A stretch of DNA of 46,964 nucleotides from an uncultured Bacteroidales bacterium (GCA_900319405.1 ONOH01000014.1:1-46964); one strand, 5' to 3'. Numbered from the stretch's first letter, positions 33,259 through 43,282 are shown. Numbers and translations are program-made. The notes: generated from the sequence alone by a model not told the origin.

Positions 33259-34527
33259 ATGGCAAAAGAAAAAGAGAAGGAAGTAACCTTGATTGACGCC
33301 TTCAAGGACTTCAAAGAAGAAAAGAACATTGACCGCGCCGTGATGCTGGGCGTATTGAAGGATGTGTTCCTCACCCAGATTTCCAAGACCTTTGGCAGCG
33401 CCGACAATTTCGATGTCATCATCAACGTGGACAAGGGCGACTGCGAAATTTACCAGAATTTCGAGGTGGTGGAAAAAGTGGAGGACCCCGTCACCCAGAT
33501 AACGGTGGACCAGATTAAGGCCGAAACCGGAGACGACGACTACGAGATCGGGGACGACTACTCCCGCAAACTCTCCCTCGCCTCCTTCGGCCGCCGCGGC
33601 ATCCTGAACATCCGCCAGAACCTCCAGGGCCGCATTATGGACATCGAAAAGGCCAACGTGTTCAAGAAATACTCCGAGCGTGTGGGAGAAATCTTCACCG
33701 GAGAGGTCTATCAGACCTGGAAAAACGAGGTGCTCATCCTGGACGAGGAAGGCAACGAACTTCGTATGCCCAAGGGAGAGCAGATTCCCGGGGAGCGCTT
33801 CAAAAAGAGTGATTCCGTCCGCGCCATCATCAAGAGCGTGGAAATGAAGAACAATACCACTCCCTACATTGTCCTTTCCCGTACCACCGACAGTTTCCTG
33901 GAGAAACTCTTCGAAATGGAGGTGCCCGAGATTTACGACGGTCTCATCACCGTGAAGAAGGTGGTCCGCATCCCCGGAGAGCGTGCCAAAGTGGCCGTGG
34001 AGTCCTATGACGACCGCATCGACCCCATCGGCGCCTGCATCGGCGTGAAGGGTTCCCGCATTATGGGCATCGTCCGCGAGCTCCGCAACGAGAACATCGA
34101 CGTCATCCAGTGGTCGTCCAACCCGCAACTGATGATCCAGCGCGCCCTCAATCCGGCCCGTATCTCCCGTATCGACCTGGGGAGCAGCCCGGAAGAGAAA
34201 ATCAAGGTATATATGCACGCCGATGAGGTGAAAAAGGGTATCGGCAAGGGCGGCGTCAACATCAAACTCGCCGGTATGCTGGTGGACCGTGAAATTGAAG
34301 TCTGGCGTGAACTGCCGCAGAATGAGGAAGTGGAGGACGACGTGCTGCTGAAAGACTTCGAAGACGTCATCGACCCTTGGGTGATCGAGCGTCTGCAGTC
34401 CATCGGCTGCGACACCGCCCGCAGTGTCATGGCCCTTTCCGCGGCCGATATCGCCTCCCGGGCCGACTTGGAAGACGAAACCGTGGAAGAGGTGCTCCGC
34501 ATCCTGCACGAAGAATTCGAGGACTAA
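33259..34527 (+). CDS. nusA: transcription termination/antitermination factor NusA
   Basis: RNA-polymerase-associated factor for pausing, termination and antitermination. 422 residues: N-terminal polymerase-binding domain (1-~130), S1 domain with GEIFTGEVYQTWKNEVLI (~145-200), KH1 with VRIPGERAKVAVESYDDRIDPIGACIGVKGSRI, KH2 with IGKGGVNIKLAG, and a short acidic C-terminal segment (LSAADIASRADLEDETVEEVLRIL). NusA is known to feed back on its own operon in Escherichia; the rimP leader hairpin offers a possible target here. (The KH1 quote covers about residues 236-268.). Confidence 0.97.
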   Translation: MAKEKEKEVTLIDAFKDFKEEKNIDRAVMLGVLKDVFLTQISKTFGSADNFDVIINVDKGDCEIYQNFEVVEKVEDPVTQITVDQIKAETGDDDYEIGDDYSRKLSLASFGRRGILNIRQNLQGRIMDIEKANVFKKYSERVGEIFTGEVYQTWKNEVLILDEEGNELRMPKGEQIPGERFKKSDSVRAIIKSVEMKNNTTPYIVLSRTTDSFLEKLFEMEVPEIYDGLITVKKVVRIPGERAKVAVESYDDRIDPIGACIGVKGSRIMGIVRELRNENIDVIQWSSNPQLMIQRALNPARISRIDLGSSPEEKIKVYMHADEVKKGIGKGGVNIKLAGMLVDREIEVWRELPQNEEVEDDVLLKDFEDVIDPWVIERLQSIGCDTARSVMALSAADIASRADLEDETVEEVLRILHEEFED

Positions 34528-34554
34528 TTATTCAGACAACAAAAGGGGTTATAT

Positions 34555-37254
34555 ATGGCAGATATCAGATTATCGAAACTTATCAAACAATTCAACATCG
34601 GGCTGGACACCCTGGTGGAATTCCTCAATTCCAAAGGCGCCGGTATCGAAGGTGCCAATCCCAATATGAAAGTATCGGACGAATTTCTTCCGGAACTTCA
34701 TAAAAAATTCGGGAAAGATCTGGAACTGAAGGAAGCCGCCGAAAAGGTGGACGTCAAGCTCACGGAGATCCTGGACAAGGCGTCCAAGAAACAGGAAAAT
34801 GATGAAGACGAGTTCGAACCCGAACGCGTGACGGTGATCAAGAGCAACAACCTGTCCCGCAACATCGTGGAACCCGAACCGGTCGTGGAGCCAGAGCCCG
34901 TGGCAGAGCCTGAACCGGAACCCGTGGTGGAAGCCGAGCCCGTGCCGGAGCCAGTGGCAGAACCGGAACCCGAACCGGTCGTGGAACCCGAGCCCGTGGC
35001 AGGGCCCGAACCGGAGCCTGAGACCAAGCCCCAGCCGGTCGAGGAAGCCGTTCCTGCCGAAGAATCCCAAGCCGATCAAGAGACTGAGCCGGCCCCAGCC
35101 GTAGAAGAGAAACCCGCCCCGACCCCAGCGGAAGCTCCCTTCAAGGTTGTGGGGAAAATCGACCTGTCCCAGTTCGACCCCAAAAAGAGCAAAAAACGCG
35201 AACGAATCAAGAGCAGCGGCTCCCAGAAGGTGGACGTCACCAAGGTCCAGGCCGAGAAACCTGTCAGAAAGAAAGATGAGCCCAAGAAGCCTGCCCGCGG
35301 CAAGAAGGGAGACCGATTCAAACCCGCCATGACCGAGGCCGAGCAGGAAGAGATGCAGAAGGAAATCCAGAAGCAGGTAAAGGAAACTTACGCCCGGATG
35401 AACGAGACAAAGAGCTTCGGCGCCAAGCACCGCAAGGAAAAGCGCGAGATAGCCGCCATCCGCAGCCAGGAAGAGATGGAAGCCGCCGCCGCGGAGAACA
35501 AGGTCCTGAAAGTAACGGAGTTCGTAACCGTAAACGACCTGGCCACCCTGATGAACAATACGCCGGTGGTGAAGGTCATCGGTGCCTGCATGTCCCTGGG
35601 AATGATGGTATCCATCAACCAGCGCCTGGATGCCGAAACCCTGGTCCTGGTGGCCGAGGAGTTCGGATACAAAGTGGAATTCGTCACCGCCGAACTGAGC
35701 GAGGAGGTCAAGCAGCAGGAGCCCGACCGCGAGGAAGACCTGGTGGAGCGCCCGCCCGTAATCACCGTGATGGGCCACGTTGACCACGGAAAGACTTCCC
35801 TGCTGGACAACATCCGCAACTCCAACGTGATTGCCGGTGAGGCCGGCGGTATCACCCAGCACATCGGCGCCTACCACGTTACGCTACCCAGCGGCCGCAC
35901 CATCACCTTCCTGGACACGCCCGGTCACGAGGCCTTCACCGCCATGCGTGCCCGCGGCGCCCAGATGACGGACTTGGCCGTGATTATCGTAGCCGCCGAC
36001 GACGCCGTGATGCCCCAGACCAAGGAAGCCATCGCGCACGCACAGGCCGCCGGCGTCCCCATGGTCTTCGCCATCAACAAAATTGACAAGCCCGGTGCCA
36101 ATGCCGACACCATCCGCCGCCAGCTATCCGAGATGAACATTCTGGTGGAAGACTGGGGCGGCAAGTTCCAGTGCCAGGAAATATCTGCCAAGAAAGGCAT
36201 CAATGTGGACAAGCTCCTGGAGAAGGTGCTTTTCGAGACCGACCTTCTGGAACTCAAAGCCAATCCCAACAAACTGGGAAGCGGTGCAGTCATCGAAAGC
36301 TCCCTGGACAAGGGTCGCGGCTACCTGGCCACGGTGCTGGTACAGGACGGCACGGTAAACGTAGGAGACGTCATCATCTCCGGAAGCTTTTACGGACGCG
36401 TCAAGGCCATGTACAACGAACGTGGACAAAAGGTGGAGAGCGCCGGTCCTTCCACTCCCGTGAGCCTGCTGGGCCTGAACGGTGCCCCCGCCGCCGGTGA
36501 GAAGTTCAACATCATGGCAGACGAAAAAGAAGCCAAGTCCATCGCCCAGAAGCGGGAGCAGCTCATCCGCATCCAGGGCATCAAGACGCAGAAGCACCTC
36601 ACCCTCGAGGAAATCGGCCGCCGTATCGCCATCGGCAACTTCAAGGAACTCAACGTCATCGTCAAGGGCGACGTGGACGGTTCCGTGGAAGCCCTCTCCG
36701 ATTCCCTCATCAAGCTTTCCACCGAGGAAGTGCGCGTGAATGTGATCCACAAGGCCGTGGGCGCCATCTCCGAGAGCGATGTCCTGCTGGCCGAGGCCTC
36801 GGATGCCGTAATCATCGGCTTCCAGGTACGTCCCAGCGCCGAAGCCCGCCGCAGCGCGGAGAAGGAAGGCATCGAAATCCGCCTCTACTCCGTCATTTAC
36901 GACTGCATCAACGAGGTGAAGGAAGGTATCGAGGGTATGCTGGAGCCGGAAAAGAGGGAAGAGGTCACCGCTACGGCCGAGGTCAAGCAAATCTTCAAGA
37001 TTTCCAAGGTGGGCACCATCGCGGGCTGCCAGGTGAAAGAAGGAAAGCTCACCAACAAGGCCCAGGTTCGCCTGATACGGGACGGCATCGTGGTGTACAC
37101 CGGAGAGCTTTCCTCCCTGCAGAGAGGAAAGGACAACGCCAAGGAAGTGCCCGCCGGCATGGAATGCGGCTGCGGTCTGGAGCGTTACAACGACATCCAC
37201 CCCGGAGACATCATCGAAGCCTTCCAGATTGTGGAAATCAAGCGAAGCCTGTAA
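34555..37254 (+). CDS. infB: translation initiation factor IF-2
   Basis: GTPase placing initiator tRNA on the ribosome. 899 residues. The IF2-N domain is at the start; residues about 100-180 form an acidic Pro/Glu/Val repeat region ([17 protein letters not shown] type), then a basic Lys-rich stretch. The GTPase begins near 400 with G1 GHVDHGKT, G3 DTPGHEAF and G4 NKID; domains II, III and IV follow ([32 protein letters not shown]). It sits 27 bp after nusA and ends 6 bp from the convergent MauE/DoxX-like gene without a visible terminator. Confidence 0.98.
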   Translation: MADIRLSKLIKQFNIGLDTLVEFLNSKGAGIEGANPNMKVSDEFLPELHKKFGKDLELKEAAEKVDVKLTEILDKASKKQENDEDEFEPERVTVIKSNNLSRNIVEPEPVVEPEPVAEPEPEPVVEAEPVPEPVAEPEPEPVVEPEPVAGPEPEPETKPQPVEEAVPAEESQADQETEPAPAVEEKPAPTPAEAPFKVVGKIDLSQFDPKKSKKRERIKSSGSQKVDVTKVQAEKPVRKKDEPKKPARGKKGDRFKPAMTEAEQEEMQKEIQKQVKETYARMNETKSFGAKHRKEKREIAAIRSQEEMEAAAAENKVLKVTEFVTVNDLATLMNNTPVVKVIGACMSLGMMVSINQRLDAETLVLVAEEFGYKVEFVTAELSEEVKQQEPDREEDLVERPPVITVMGHVDHGKTSLLDNIRNSNVIAGEAGGITQHIGAYHVTLPSGRTITFLDTPGHEAFTAMRARGAQMTDLAVIIVAADDAVMPQTKEAIAHAQAAGVPMVFAINKIDKPGANADTIRRQLSEMNILVEDWGGKFQCQEISAKKGINVDKLLEKVLFETDLLELKANPNKLGSGAVIESSLDKGRGYLATVLVQDGTVNVGDVIISGSFYGRVKAMYNERGQKVESAGPSTPVSLLGLNGAPAAGEKFNIMADEKEAKSIAQKREQLIRIQGIKTQKHLTLEEIGRRIAIGNFKELNVIVKGDVDGSVEALSDSLIKLSTEEVRVNVIHKAVGAISESDVLLAEASDAVIIGFQVRPSAEARRSAEKEGIEIRLYSVIYDCINEVKEGIEGMLEPEKREEVTATAEVKQIFKISKVGTIAGCQVKEGKLTNKAQVRLIRDGIVVYTGELSSLQRGKDNAKEVPAGMECGCGLERYNDIHPGDIIEAFQIVEIKRSL
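34867..35050 (+). repeat. Pro-Glu-Pro codon repeat in infB
   Basis: An imperfect tandem array of CCC-GAA-CC and GTG-GAG codons encodes repeated EPEPV units in the disordered N-terminal part of IF-2. The length probably varies between strains. Confidence 0.7.
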
Positions 37255-37260
37255 GAGTTT

Positions 37261-38433
37261 TTACACCAATAGGAGCAGCGCCGCCAGGTATACGCAGAAA
37301 CCCTGCAGATACAGGCGGCGTTTGACGATGTAGCGGGTGGAGAGATCCACCGGGTCTGCGCTGAAATCTTCGGTCAGGTTCTCCGGGAAATGGGCGGCGC
37401 TCCATTTGTTCACCAGTTCACCATCGTGAAAATAGGTCCCGCCTCCGTTGGAACGGTTGAGCGTTATCAGCGTCTTGTAATCGGAAAAATACGTGGGAAC
37501 CGGCAGTTCCCGGACACGCTCCGGCACATCCGAAACCAGGACGATGGCGCGCCCCCCGGATGAGAGGACTTCCCGGCACTGCCCTTCCAGACGGATCCAG
37601 TCTGCCTTCGCGGGCTCATAAACCGAAAATACCACTACGCGGCCTACAGCGGCTTCGCGGTCACGGTACTCGCCCTCCCCGTCCCGGAAACTGAGCATGG
37701 GATGGGTTTCGGCAAGGGTAGCGGTCTTGCGGAAAACGCTGTCCACCCGCACGAAAGTCCAACTGCTGTCCGGAAGGGCGCTCAGGTCAAAGCGCTCTTC
37801 CTCCCCGTCCTTCTCATAAACATAGGATGCATTGTAATGGTTTTCGGCCAGCATTTCGTCTTCCAGGGAAGCGTAGAGTTCCGCACCCCAGTCATATTCT
37901 GTAAAATCAACGATGGGGAGGTGTGTATTGCTGTAATATACCAAGACAAGAACCGAGATTCCGGAGAGTGCCGCAGCCACCTTCCGGTCTCTCCTGGGTG
38001 TTCCCAGATTGTGGAAGGGAAGGAAGGCGAAGGCCGCCAGAAGGAGCATCAGCACGTTTTTCCAGAAACTCTGGGCATGTGTCAGATGGATGGCCTGGCC
38101 AAAACACCCGCAGTCCATGGCAGGATTGCTGATCCAGAGCCAAAGGGTAAGAAGGGTAAAGAATCCCAGGAGCAAGAAAGTGATGCGGGCGGCTGTTTTC
38201 CGAAGAACGCCCGTAATGAGTGCAATCCCGAGCAGCGCCTCCAGCAGGGCCAGGAGAATGCCTGTCACCCTGGCCGCCGGGAAGAGAAAAGTCAGGTGAA
38301 GCAGCTTGAAATACTCTTTAACAATGAGCATCGTACCCACCGGGTCGATGATTTTCAAAAGGCCCGACACCAGAAAGACCACCCCCGGCAGAAGGGCAGC
38401 AAAACGACGCAGGCCATGCCAGGAAGGACTCAT
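37261..38433 (-). CDS. MauE/DoxX-like membrane protein with C-terminal soluble part
   Basis: 390-residue inner-membrane protein. Four or five membrane helices in the first 150 residues resemble the MauE/DoxX superfamily (FLVSGLLKIIDPVGTMLIVKEYF, then MDCGCFG in the loop after helix 4, a motif of MauE-type proteins linked to disulphide chemistry). A further helix, a soluble domain of about 190 residues and a last hydrophobic segment (FCVYLAALLLLV) follow. The soluble part has thioredoxin-like alternation but no CxxC, so I do not name a function. It overlaps tmk by 4 bp (ATGA). Confidence 0.75.
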   Translation of the reverse strand: MSPSWHGLRRFAALLPGVVFLVSGLLKIIDPVGTMLIVKEYFKLLHLTFLFPAARVTGILLALLEALLGIALITGVLRKTAARITFLLLGFFTLLTLWLWISNPAMDCGCFGQAIHLTHAQSFWKNVLMLLLAAFAFLPFHNLGTPRRDRKVAAALSGISVLVLVYYSNTHLPIVDFTEYDWGAELYASLEDEMLAENHYNASYVYEKDGEEERFDLSALPDSSWTFVRVDSVFRKTATLAETHPMLSFRDGEGEYRDREAAVGRVVVFSVYEPAKADWIRLEGQCREVLSSGGRAIVLVSDVPERVRELPVPTYFSDYKTLITLNRSNGGGTYFHDGELVNKWSAAHFPENLTEDFSADPVDLSTRYIVKRRLYLQGFCVYLAALLLLV

Positions 38434-39110
38434 GACAGATAGGGGTCTATGGTTGCACGGACCTTGGTGAATATCTCATCCGGAGGGAGCATCTCTCCGG
38501 CCGCATCGGAACAGTCTATGCGGAGGAAGTGCCGGTCCAGGCGGGTCTGCGCCACATAGATGGAACGGACATCCTCCTGGAAGCCGATGGACGCCTCGTG
38601 GATGTCCTGCGCCCCTTCCAGGTAAGAGCGGTCTTCTCCCATCCGCTCCTGCGAAAGGCTCCTTTGGACAAAGCCGATGGGAACGTCCAGGAAGAGGTTG
38701 AGATCCGGCACCGGGAGGTCGAAGGCCCCGTACTCGGTATTGAAAATCCAATCCCGGAGCCGCTCTCTTTCCACGGGATCCCTGAGCTTGGCACACTGGT
38801 AGGCTATGTTGGAATAGACATATCGGTCCAGGAGCACCGTCTTTCCTTCCTGCAGGGCCCTCCGGATGGCCGGAGCGGCAGCGTGACGGTCTTCGGCAAA
38901 CAGGAGGGCCACCAGCTGCGGATGGACCGTCTCATTGGTGCCGAAATCTCCCTTCAGAAAACGGCTGATGAGACTCCCGTAAACAGGGGCGTCGTAACGG
39001 GGGAAGTGGATATAGTCCAATTCTCCGCAGCGCTGTGCCAGATATTCCTTCAGTTTCCTGACCTGGGTGGACTTCCCCGCCCCGTCCAGGCCTTCCAATA
39101 CGATGAGCAT
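38430..39110 (-). CDS. tmk: thymidylate kinase
   Basis: Phosphorylates dTMP to dTDP. 226 residues. P-loop GLDGAGKST at 7-15, DRY motif in LLDRYVYSNIAYQCAKLRDP, and a LID-like QERMGEDRSYLEG. It is a little longer than common bacterial Tmk (about 205-215). A promoter lies at 39133-39163. Confidence 0.94.
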   Translation of the reverse strand: MLIVLEGLDGAGKSTQVRKLKEYLAQRCGELDYIHFPRYDAPVYGSLISRFLKGDFGTNETVHPQLVALLFAEDRHAAAPAIRRALQEGKTVLLDRYVYSNIAYQCAKLRDPVERERLRDWIFNTEYGAFDLPVPDLNLFLDVPIGFVQRSLSQERMGEDRSYLEGAQDIHEASIGFQEDVRSIYVAQTRLDRHFLRIDCSDAAGEMLPPDEIFTKVRATIDPYLS

Positions 39111-39132
39111 AGCCGTGGTGATATTACAGTTG

Positions 39133-39163
39133 CAAATATAATAAAAAGAGCCGGCCTAAAAAA
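39133..39163 (-). promoter_or_regulatory. putative tmk promoter
   Basis: On the minus strand TTTT (39160-39163), 19 bp, TATATTTG (39133-39140), 22 bp before tmk. The -33 lies in the loop of the pnp terminator. Confidence 0.55.
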
Positions 39164-39172
39164 GACCGGCTC
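39143..39172 (-). terminator. pnp terminator
   Basis: On the minus strand GAGCCGG (39166-39172) pairs with CCGGCTC (39148-39154), 7 bp, followed by TTTTTATTATATTT. It begins 14 bp after the pnp stop codon. Confidence 0.85.
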
Positions 39173-39186
39173 GGGAGTTTCAGACT

Positions 39187-41517
39187 TTAGAACACATCGG
39201 GTTCGTTCTGCTTGGGCTCATCGTCCTGGAAACGAGGCTTGCGGGGCCTGTTGTCGTGACGCTCTGCCCGAGGGCCACGGTCGCGGCGGTCGTTTCCGCC
39301 GTGGTCTCCGCCCTTGCGTTCTCCCTCCCGACGGGGACCGCGGTCTCCGCGCGGGGCGCGCCGGGGCTCGACATAGCCCTCCGGCTTCTCGGTGAGGGCG
39401 CGCATGGAAAGACGCATCTTGCCGGTTTTGGCATCGATTTCGAGGAGCTTCACATCCACCTCGTCACCTACCTTCAGGACGTCCTCCACCTTGTCGGTCT
39501 TGTTCCAGGCAATCTCGCTCACGTGCAGGAGGCCTTCCTTACCCGGCAGAATCTCGATGAAAGCGCCGAATTCCAGGATGCTCACCACCTTTCCGTGGTA
39601 AACGGCACCGGGTTCGGGAACGGCGCAAATACCCTTGATACGCTCCAGCGTGGCATCCATGGCAGCCTTGTCGGTGCCGAAGATGTCCACCACGCCCTTG
39701 GTGGTGCCGTCTCCGTTGTCCACCTCGTCGATGGTGATGACGGTGCCGAATTCCTTCTGCATACCCTGGATGGTCTCTCCGCCCTTTCCGATGATGGCAC
39801 CGATGAATTCGGAAGCCACCTCAATCTGAACCATCCGCGGCACGAAGGGCTTGTAGTCCTCGCGGGGAGCGGGCATGGTCTTGAGCATCTCGCCCATGAT
39901 GTGGAGGCGACCCTGACGGGCCTGCTCCAGGGCTTTTTCCAGAACCTCGTAAGACAGGCCGTCCACCTTGATATCCATCTGGGTGGCGGTAATGCCGTCC
40001 TTGGTTCCGGTCACCTTGAAGTCCATGTCTCCCAGATGGTCTTCGTCACCGAGGATGTCTGTGAGGATGGCGTAGCGGTCGTTGGGACGGGTCTCGTCGG
40101 TGATCAGGCCCATCGCCACACCGGCTACGGGCTTGGAGATTTTCACGCCGGCATCCATCAGGGCCAGGCAGCCGCCGCAGACGGAGGCCATGGAAGAGGA
40201 ACCGTTGGATTCCAGGATATCGGAGACTACGCGCACGGCGTAAGGGAATTCAGGAGCCGTGGGAATAACGGGCTTGAGCGCACGCATCGCCAGGTTGCCG
40301 TGGCCGATTTCACGACGGCCGGTACCGCGCTGGGGTTTGGCTTCGCCGGTGGCGAAAGGAGGGAAGTTGTAATGGAGGACAAACTGCTGATCGTCCTGGA
40401 TGAGCACCTCGTCCATTTCCTTCATATCCATCTTGGTTCCCAGGGTAACGGTAGCCAGGGACTGGGTTTCACCGCGGGTGAAGACAGCACTTCCGTGTGC
40501 GCAGGGCAGATAATCCACCTCGCACCAGATGGGACGCACCTCATTGGTGGCGCGGCCGTCCAGGCGCTTGCCCTCATCGAGGACCAGGTTGCGCATGGCT
40601 TCCTTCTCCACATCGTGGTAGTAACGGTCTATCATCGCGCCCTTCAGTTCAAGCTCTTCTTCGGAGAAAGCGGCTTTGAACTCGTCCCGGATGGCGTTGA
40701 AGCCTTCCTCGCGCTCGTGCTTGGGCCTGGCGCTGCCGGCAAGGGCATAGCACTTGGCGTAGCAAGCCTCGCGGACAGCCTTGCGGAGGTCTTCGTCCTC
40801 CTCGTCGTGCGGGTAATCGCGCTTGTTCGCGTCCGTACCCAGTTCCTTCATCAGTTCCTTCTGGACGCGGCAGTGCTTCTTGATTTCCTCGTGGGCGAAC
40901 TTGATGGCCTCCAGCATATCGTGCTCGGAGACTTCGTTCATTTCGCCTTCCACCATCATAATGTTCTCCTCGGTGGCGGCCACCATCAGGTCCAGATCGG
41001 CCCTTTTGTTGGCTTCGAAACCGGGGTTGATGACGAACTCTCCGTCAATGCGGGAGACACGGACCTCACTGACAGGACCGCCGAAGGGCAGGTCGCTGCT
41101 GGCGAGGGCGGCCGATGCGGCCAGACCGGCGAGGGCATCCGGCTGGATATCCTTTTCGGCCGAAATGAGTACGACGTTCACAAAGACTTCCAGATGGAAA
41201 TCGGAGGGCCAGAGCGGACGGATGGGACGGTCCACAAGGCGGGCGATGAGCACCTCGTAGTCGGAGGGACGGCTCTCGCGCTTGAGGAAGCCACCGGGGA
41301 AACGGCCGGCGGCATAGTACTTTTCACGGTAATCCACGGTGAGGGGCATAAAGTCCGTTCCCTCTTTCACCTCCGTGGCGCAGGTGACGGTGGCCAGCAG
41401 CATCGTGCCACCCATTTTCACAACGGCAGAACCGGCGGCCTGCTTGGCCAGTTTTCCGGTTTCGATCTCGATTACCCTTCCGTCGGGCAATTCAATGGTC
41501 TTTTTGATAATGTTCAT
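39187..41517 (-). CDS. pnp: polyribonucleotide nucleotidyltransferase (PNPase)
   Basis: 3'-to-5' phosphorolytic exoribonuclease of the degradosome type; a trimer. 776 residues: first RNase PH-like domain ([26 protein letters not shown] onward), a helical linker, second RNase PH-like domain with the catalytic-site region [19 protein letters not shown] and [18 protein letters not shown] domain ([18 protein letters not shown]) and S1 domain ([31 protein letters not shown]). The tail of about 55 residues is Arg/Gly/Asp-rich and disordered. It lies downstream of rpsO, as in many bacteria. (Long quotes are pieces from separate domains.). Confidence 0.97.
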   Translation of the reverse strand: MNIIKKTIELPDGRVIEIETGKLAKQAAGSAVVKMGGTMLLATVTCATEVKEGTDFMPLTVDYREKYYAAGRFPGGFLKRESRPSDYEVLIARLVDRPIRPLWPSDFHLEVFVNVVLISAEKDIQPDALAGLAASAALASSDLPFGGPVSEVRVSRIDGEFVINPGFEANKRADLDLMVAATEENIMMVEGEMNEVSEHDMLEAIKFAHEEIKKHCRVQKELMKELGTDANKRDYPHDEEDEDLRKAVREACYAKCYALAGSARPKHEREEGFNAIRDEFKAAFSEEELELKGAMIDRYYHDVEKEAMRNLVLDEGKRLDGRATNEVRPIWCEVDYLPCAHGSAVFTRGETQSLATVTLGTKMDMKEMDEVLIQDDQQFVLHYNFPPFATGEAKPQRGTGRREIGHGNLAMRALKPVIPTAPEFPYAVRVVSDILESNGSSSMASVCGGCLALMDAGVKISKPVAGVAMGLITDETRPNDRYAILTDILGDEDHLGDMDFKVTGTKDGITATQMDIKVDGLSYEVLEKALEQARQGRLHIMGEMLKTMPAPREDYKPFVPRMVQIEVASEFIGAIIGKGGETIQGMQKEFGTVITIDEVDNGDGTTKGVVDIFGTDKAAMDATLERIKGICAVPEPGAVYHGKVVSILEFGAFIEILPGKEGLLHVSEIAWNKTDKVEDVLKVGDEVDVKLLEIDAKTGKMRLSMRALTEKPEGYVEPRRAPRGDRGPRREGERKGGDHGGNDRRDRGPRAERHDNRPRKPRFQDDEPKQNEPDVF

Positions 41518-41549
41518 CTGTTTACGTCTTTGTTACGTCTTATATCGAT

Positions 41550-41568
41550 TACCCGGACCGTCCGGGTA
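41550..41568 (-). promoter_or_regulatory. perfect hairpin in the pnp leader
   Basis: TACCCGGACCGTCCGGGTA is an odd palindrome, 9 bp each side of a central base. As RNA on the minus strand it gives a 7-bp stem with loop ACGGU, 33 bases before the pnp start codon. It may be a processing or autoregulation site, as a leader stem is for pnp in Escherichia. Confidence 0.6.
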
Positions 41569-41579
41569 TCTCTTTTACT

Positions 41580-41631
41580 AAAAAAGGGGAGAGCATATGC
41601 CTTGCATAGTACTCTACCCCCGTTTTTTCCT
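41580..41631 (-). terminator. terminator-like structure between rpsO and pnp
   Basis: On the minus strand GGGG-(GT)-AGAG pairs with CTCTCCCC, with a small inner ATGC/GCAT hairpin, then TTTTTT (41580-41585 on the plus strand as A). It begins about 12 bp after the rpsO stop codon. The opposite strand also ends in a T run, so it may work both ways. Confidence 0.7.
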
Positions 41632-41641
41632 ATTTTCTGGC

Positions 41642-41917
41642 TTATCGGCGGAGACCCAGCTCCTTCACGATGGCCCTGTATCTCTCGATGTCCACTTTCT
41701 GAAGATAGTTCAGAAGCTGACGGCGCTTGCTGACCAGGCGAAGAAGGCTGCGACGGGTTACCACGTCTTTCTTGTTCTTCTTCACGTGCTCAGTAAGGTG
41801 AGCGATACGGTAGGAAAATAAAGCAACCTGACTCTCAGGAGAGCCGGTGTCCTTATTGGACTTTCCGTACTTCGCGAAAATCTCTTGCTTTTTCTCAGGC
41901 TGTAAATATTCTGCCAT
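41642..41917 (-). CDS. rpsO: 30S ribosomal protein S15
   Basis: Small-subunit protein binding the 16S rRNA three-way junction. 91 residues with the conserved [24 protein letters not shown] and the C-terminal [27 protein letters not shown]. It is upstream of pnp and separated by a terminator-like structure. A full promoter and a leader hairpin precede it. Confidence 0.98.
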   Translation of the reverse strand: MAEYLQPEKKQEIFAKYGKSNKDTGSPESQVALFSYRIAHLTEHVKKNKKDVVTRRSLLRLVSKRRQLLNYLQKVDIERYRAIVKELGLRR

Positions 41918-41948
41918 AATGCAATGAGTTTTTAATGGTTACACTCCC

Positions 41949-41963
41949 GCGGGACCGTCCCGC
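41949..41963 (-). promoter_or_regulatory. perfect hairpin in the rpsO leader
   Basis: GCGGGACCGTCCCGC, an odd palindrome 32 bp before the rpsO start codon. As RNA it is a 5-bp stem with loop ACGGU, the same loop as in the pnp leader hairpin. S15 commonly represses its own mRNA, so this is a candidate site. Confidence 0.6.
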
Positions 41964-41973
41964 AAAAAGCGCG

Positions 41974-42005
41974 CAAATATACGCATTATTTTTTAAAGAA
42001 ACAAA
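41974..42005 (-). promoter_or_regulatory. rpsO promoter
   Basis: On the minus strand TTTG (42002-42005), 20 bp, TATATTTG (41974-41981). Full consensus match; leader about 50 bases. Confidence 0.8.
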
Positions 42006-42035
42006 ACTTCCCTGCCAATTCCGCCAGCGGGGCTG

Positions 42036-42566
42036 CTAGCCGATGAGTGTCAGCTGCTTGCCGGAGAGGTATTTGTCCAGCAGGTCCCGCGTACGGATTT
42101 TCACGAAGCAGGTGGCGGTTCCATCGGTGCAGGCGAACCACTCCCCTTCCGCCACTTGCCGGTCCATTACCAGGTGCACGGAACGGGCCGAAGGGAGGAT
42201 GGCGCTCAGAATGGTGGTTGCCCCTACCTTCACGCCCGTCAGTTCCCAAAGTTTTTCCGCCGATGCAAAGGACACCCGGGGGATACCCAATGAGCCGCAA
42301 AAGTCCCTAGTTACGAAGGGCTTATCGTCCGTTGTCACGTACAGGTAGAACTCTGTCTGCTGCCGGTTGCAGAGGAAAATGGTCTTCACAATCCGGACGC
42401 CGATTTTGGCGTCAATGTGCCGGCAGTCTTCCATTGTGATGCCCGGATCGGTATCCACGCGTTCAAAAGGAATTTCCAGCGCGGCAAAAGTCTCGTATAC
42501 CCTCCGCTGAAGCTCCGACCCAAACTCCCGGGGCGGAGTTGTGATGCTGTCACTGACCCTGAACAT
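42036..42566 (-). CDS. YbaK/ProX-type aminoacyl-tRNA deacylase
   Basis: 176-residue protein of the YbaK/EbsC superfamily, closest by eye to stand-alone ProX-type (Ala-tRNA-Pro deacylase) proteins. Marks are IPFERVDTDPGITMEDCRHI, RIVKTIFLCNRQQTEFYLYV (where the family's Lys sits in VKTIFL) and GATTILSAI. Such proteins clear mischarged tRNAs in trans. The ProRS at 9427-10905 lacks an editing domain, so a partnership is plausible. The start overlaps the end of bcp by 17 bp, so both are on one mRNA. Confidence 0.82.
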   Translation of the reverse strand: MFRVSDSITTPPREFGSELQRRVYETFAALEIPFERVDTDPGITMEDCRHIDAKIGVRIVKTIFLCNRQQTEFYLYVTTDDKPFVTRDFCGSLGIPRVSFASAEKLWELTGVKVGATTILSAILPSARSVHLVMDRQVAEGEWFACTDGTATCFVKIRTRDLLDKYLSGKQLTLIG

Positions 42567-43020
42567 CCTGCTCCAAAACTTGCCCGGCGGCGTTTTTTGT
42601 GTCCACTTTCTCGATTACCCGTTCCAGGATGCCGTCCTCGTCAAAGATGAAAGTGCGGCGGAGAGTGCCCACAGAGGTCTTTCCGCACATTTTCTTCTCT
42701 TTCCACACGTCATAAGCCTTGATCACGGAAAGCTCCGTGTCCGAAAGCAGTGTGAAGGGAAGACCGTACTTCTCCTCGAAGCGCTTGTGGGAGGCGACGC
42801 TGTCCTTGCTCACACCCACCACGTTGTAGCCTGCGGCCGTCAAGGCGGCGTAATTGTCCCGCAGCGAACATGCCTCGGCCGTACAGCCGGGTGTATTGTC
42901 CTTGGGATAAAAGTAGATGATGGTCTTTCGGCCTTTCCCTATGAAATCCTCCGACTTCACGGGTTTTCCGTCCTGGTCCACGACCTCGAACTGCGGCATT
43001 TTGTCTCCTGGTTTCAACAT
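42550..43020 (-). CDS. bcp: thioredoxin-dependent thiol peroxidase (BCP/PrxQ)
   Basis: Atypical 2-Cys peroxiredoxin reducing hydroperoxides. 156 residues; peroxidatic Cys46 and resolving Cys51 in YPKDNTPGCTAEACSLRD. GDKMPQFEVVDQDGK and the later TFIFDEDGILERVIEKV fit the family. The extra Cys in KKMCGKTSVGTLRRTF is not part of the known mechanism. Promoter at 43040-43071. Confidence 0.96.
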   Translation of the reverse strand: MLKPGDKMPQFEVVDQDGKPVKSEDFIGKGRKTIIYFYPKDNTPGCTAEACSLRDNYAALTAAGYNVVGVSKDSVASHKRFEEKYGLPFTLLSDTELSVIKAYDVWKEKKMCGKTSVGTLRRTFIFDEDGILERVIEKVDTKNAAGQVLEQDVQGQ

Positions 43021-43039
43021 AGTCTTATTTTTAAAACTG

Positions 43040-43071
43040 TGAAGATACTAAGTTTTATGAAACGCGGCAAA
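43040..43071 (-). promoter_or_regulatory. bcp promoter
   Basis: On the minus strand TTTG (43068-43071), 20 bp, TATCTTCA (43040-43047). One mismatch in the -7 core; 19 bp before the start codon. Confidence 0.6.
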
Positions 43072-43282
43072 TCAAACTTGTTTTTGCCAGTGACCTGCCT
43101 ATCGGCGACAGAGGCCGCAAAGCCGGGGCGCGTGGTTAAATTCTCGCCACGCCGGTGAGGGGGCAGATTGGTCGATCCTGTCCACGGTGGGCTGGTCGAC
43201 GGTAAGAAAATGGATCCGGAAGCACCATGCTGGTTTCAGTCCATTTGCGAAGAAGATTTATACAAAGTATGCGGTGAAGTCA

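Noticed and set aside
43123-43225. FMN- or c-di-GMP-like riboswitch before rpiB
   Set aside because: Short likenesses (CGACGGTAAG, GCCGCAAAGCC) occur, but the closing stems and most conserved loops of both classes are missing, and the downstream gene is not a usual target.
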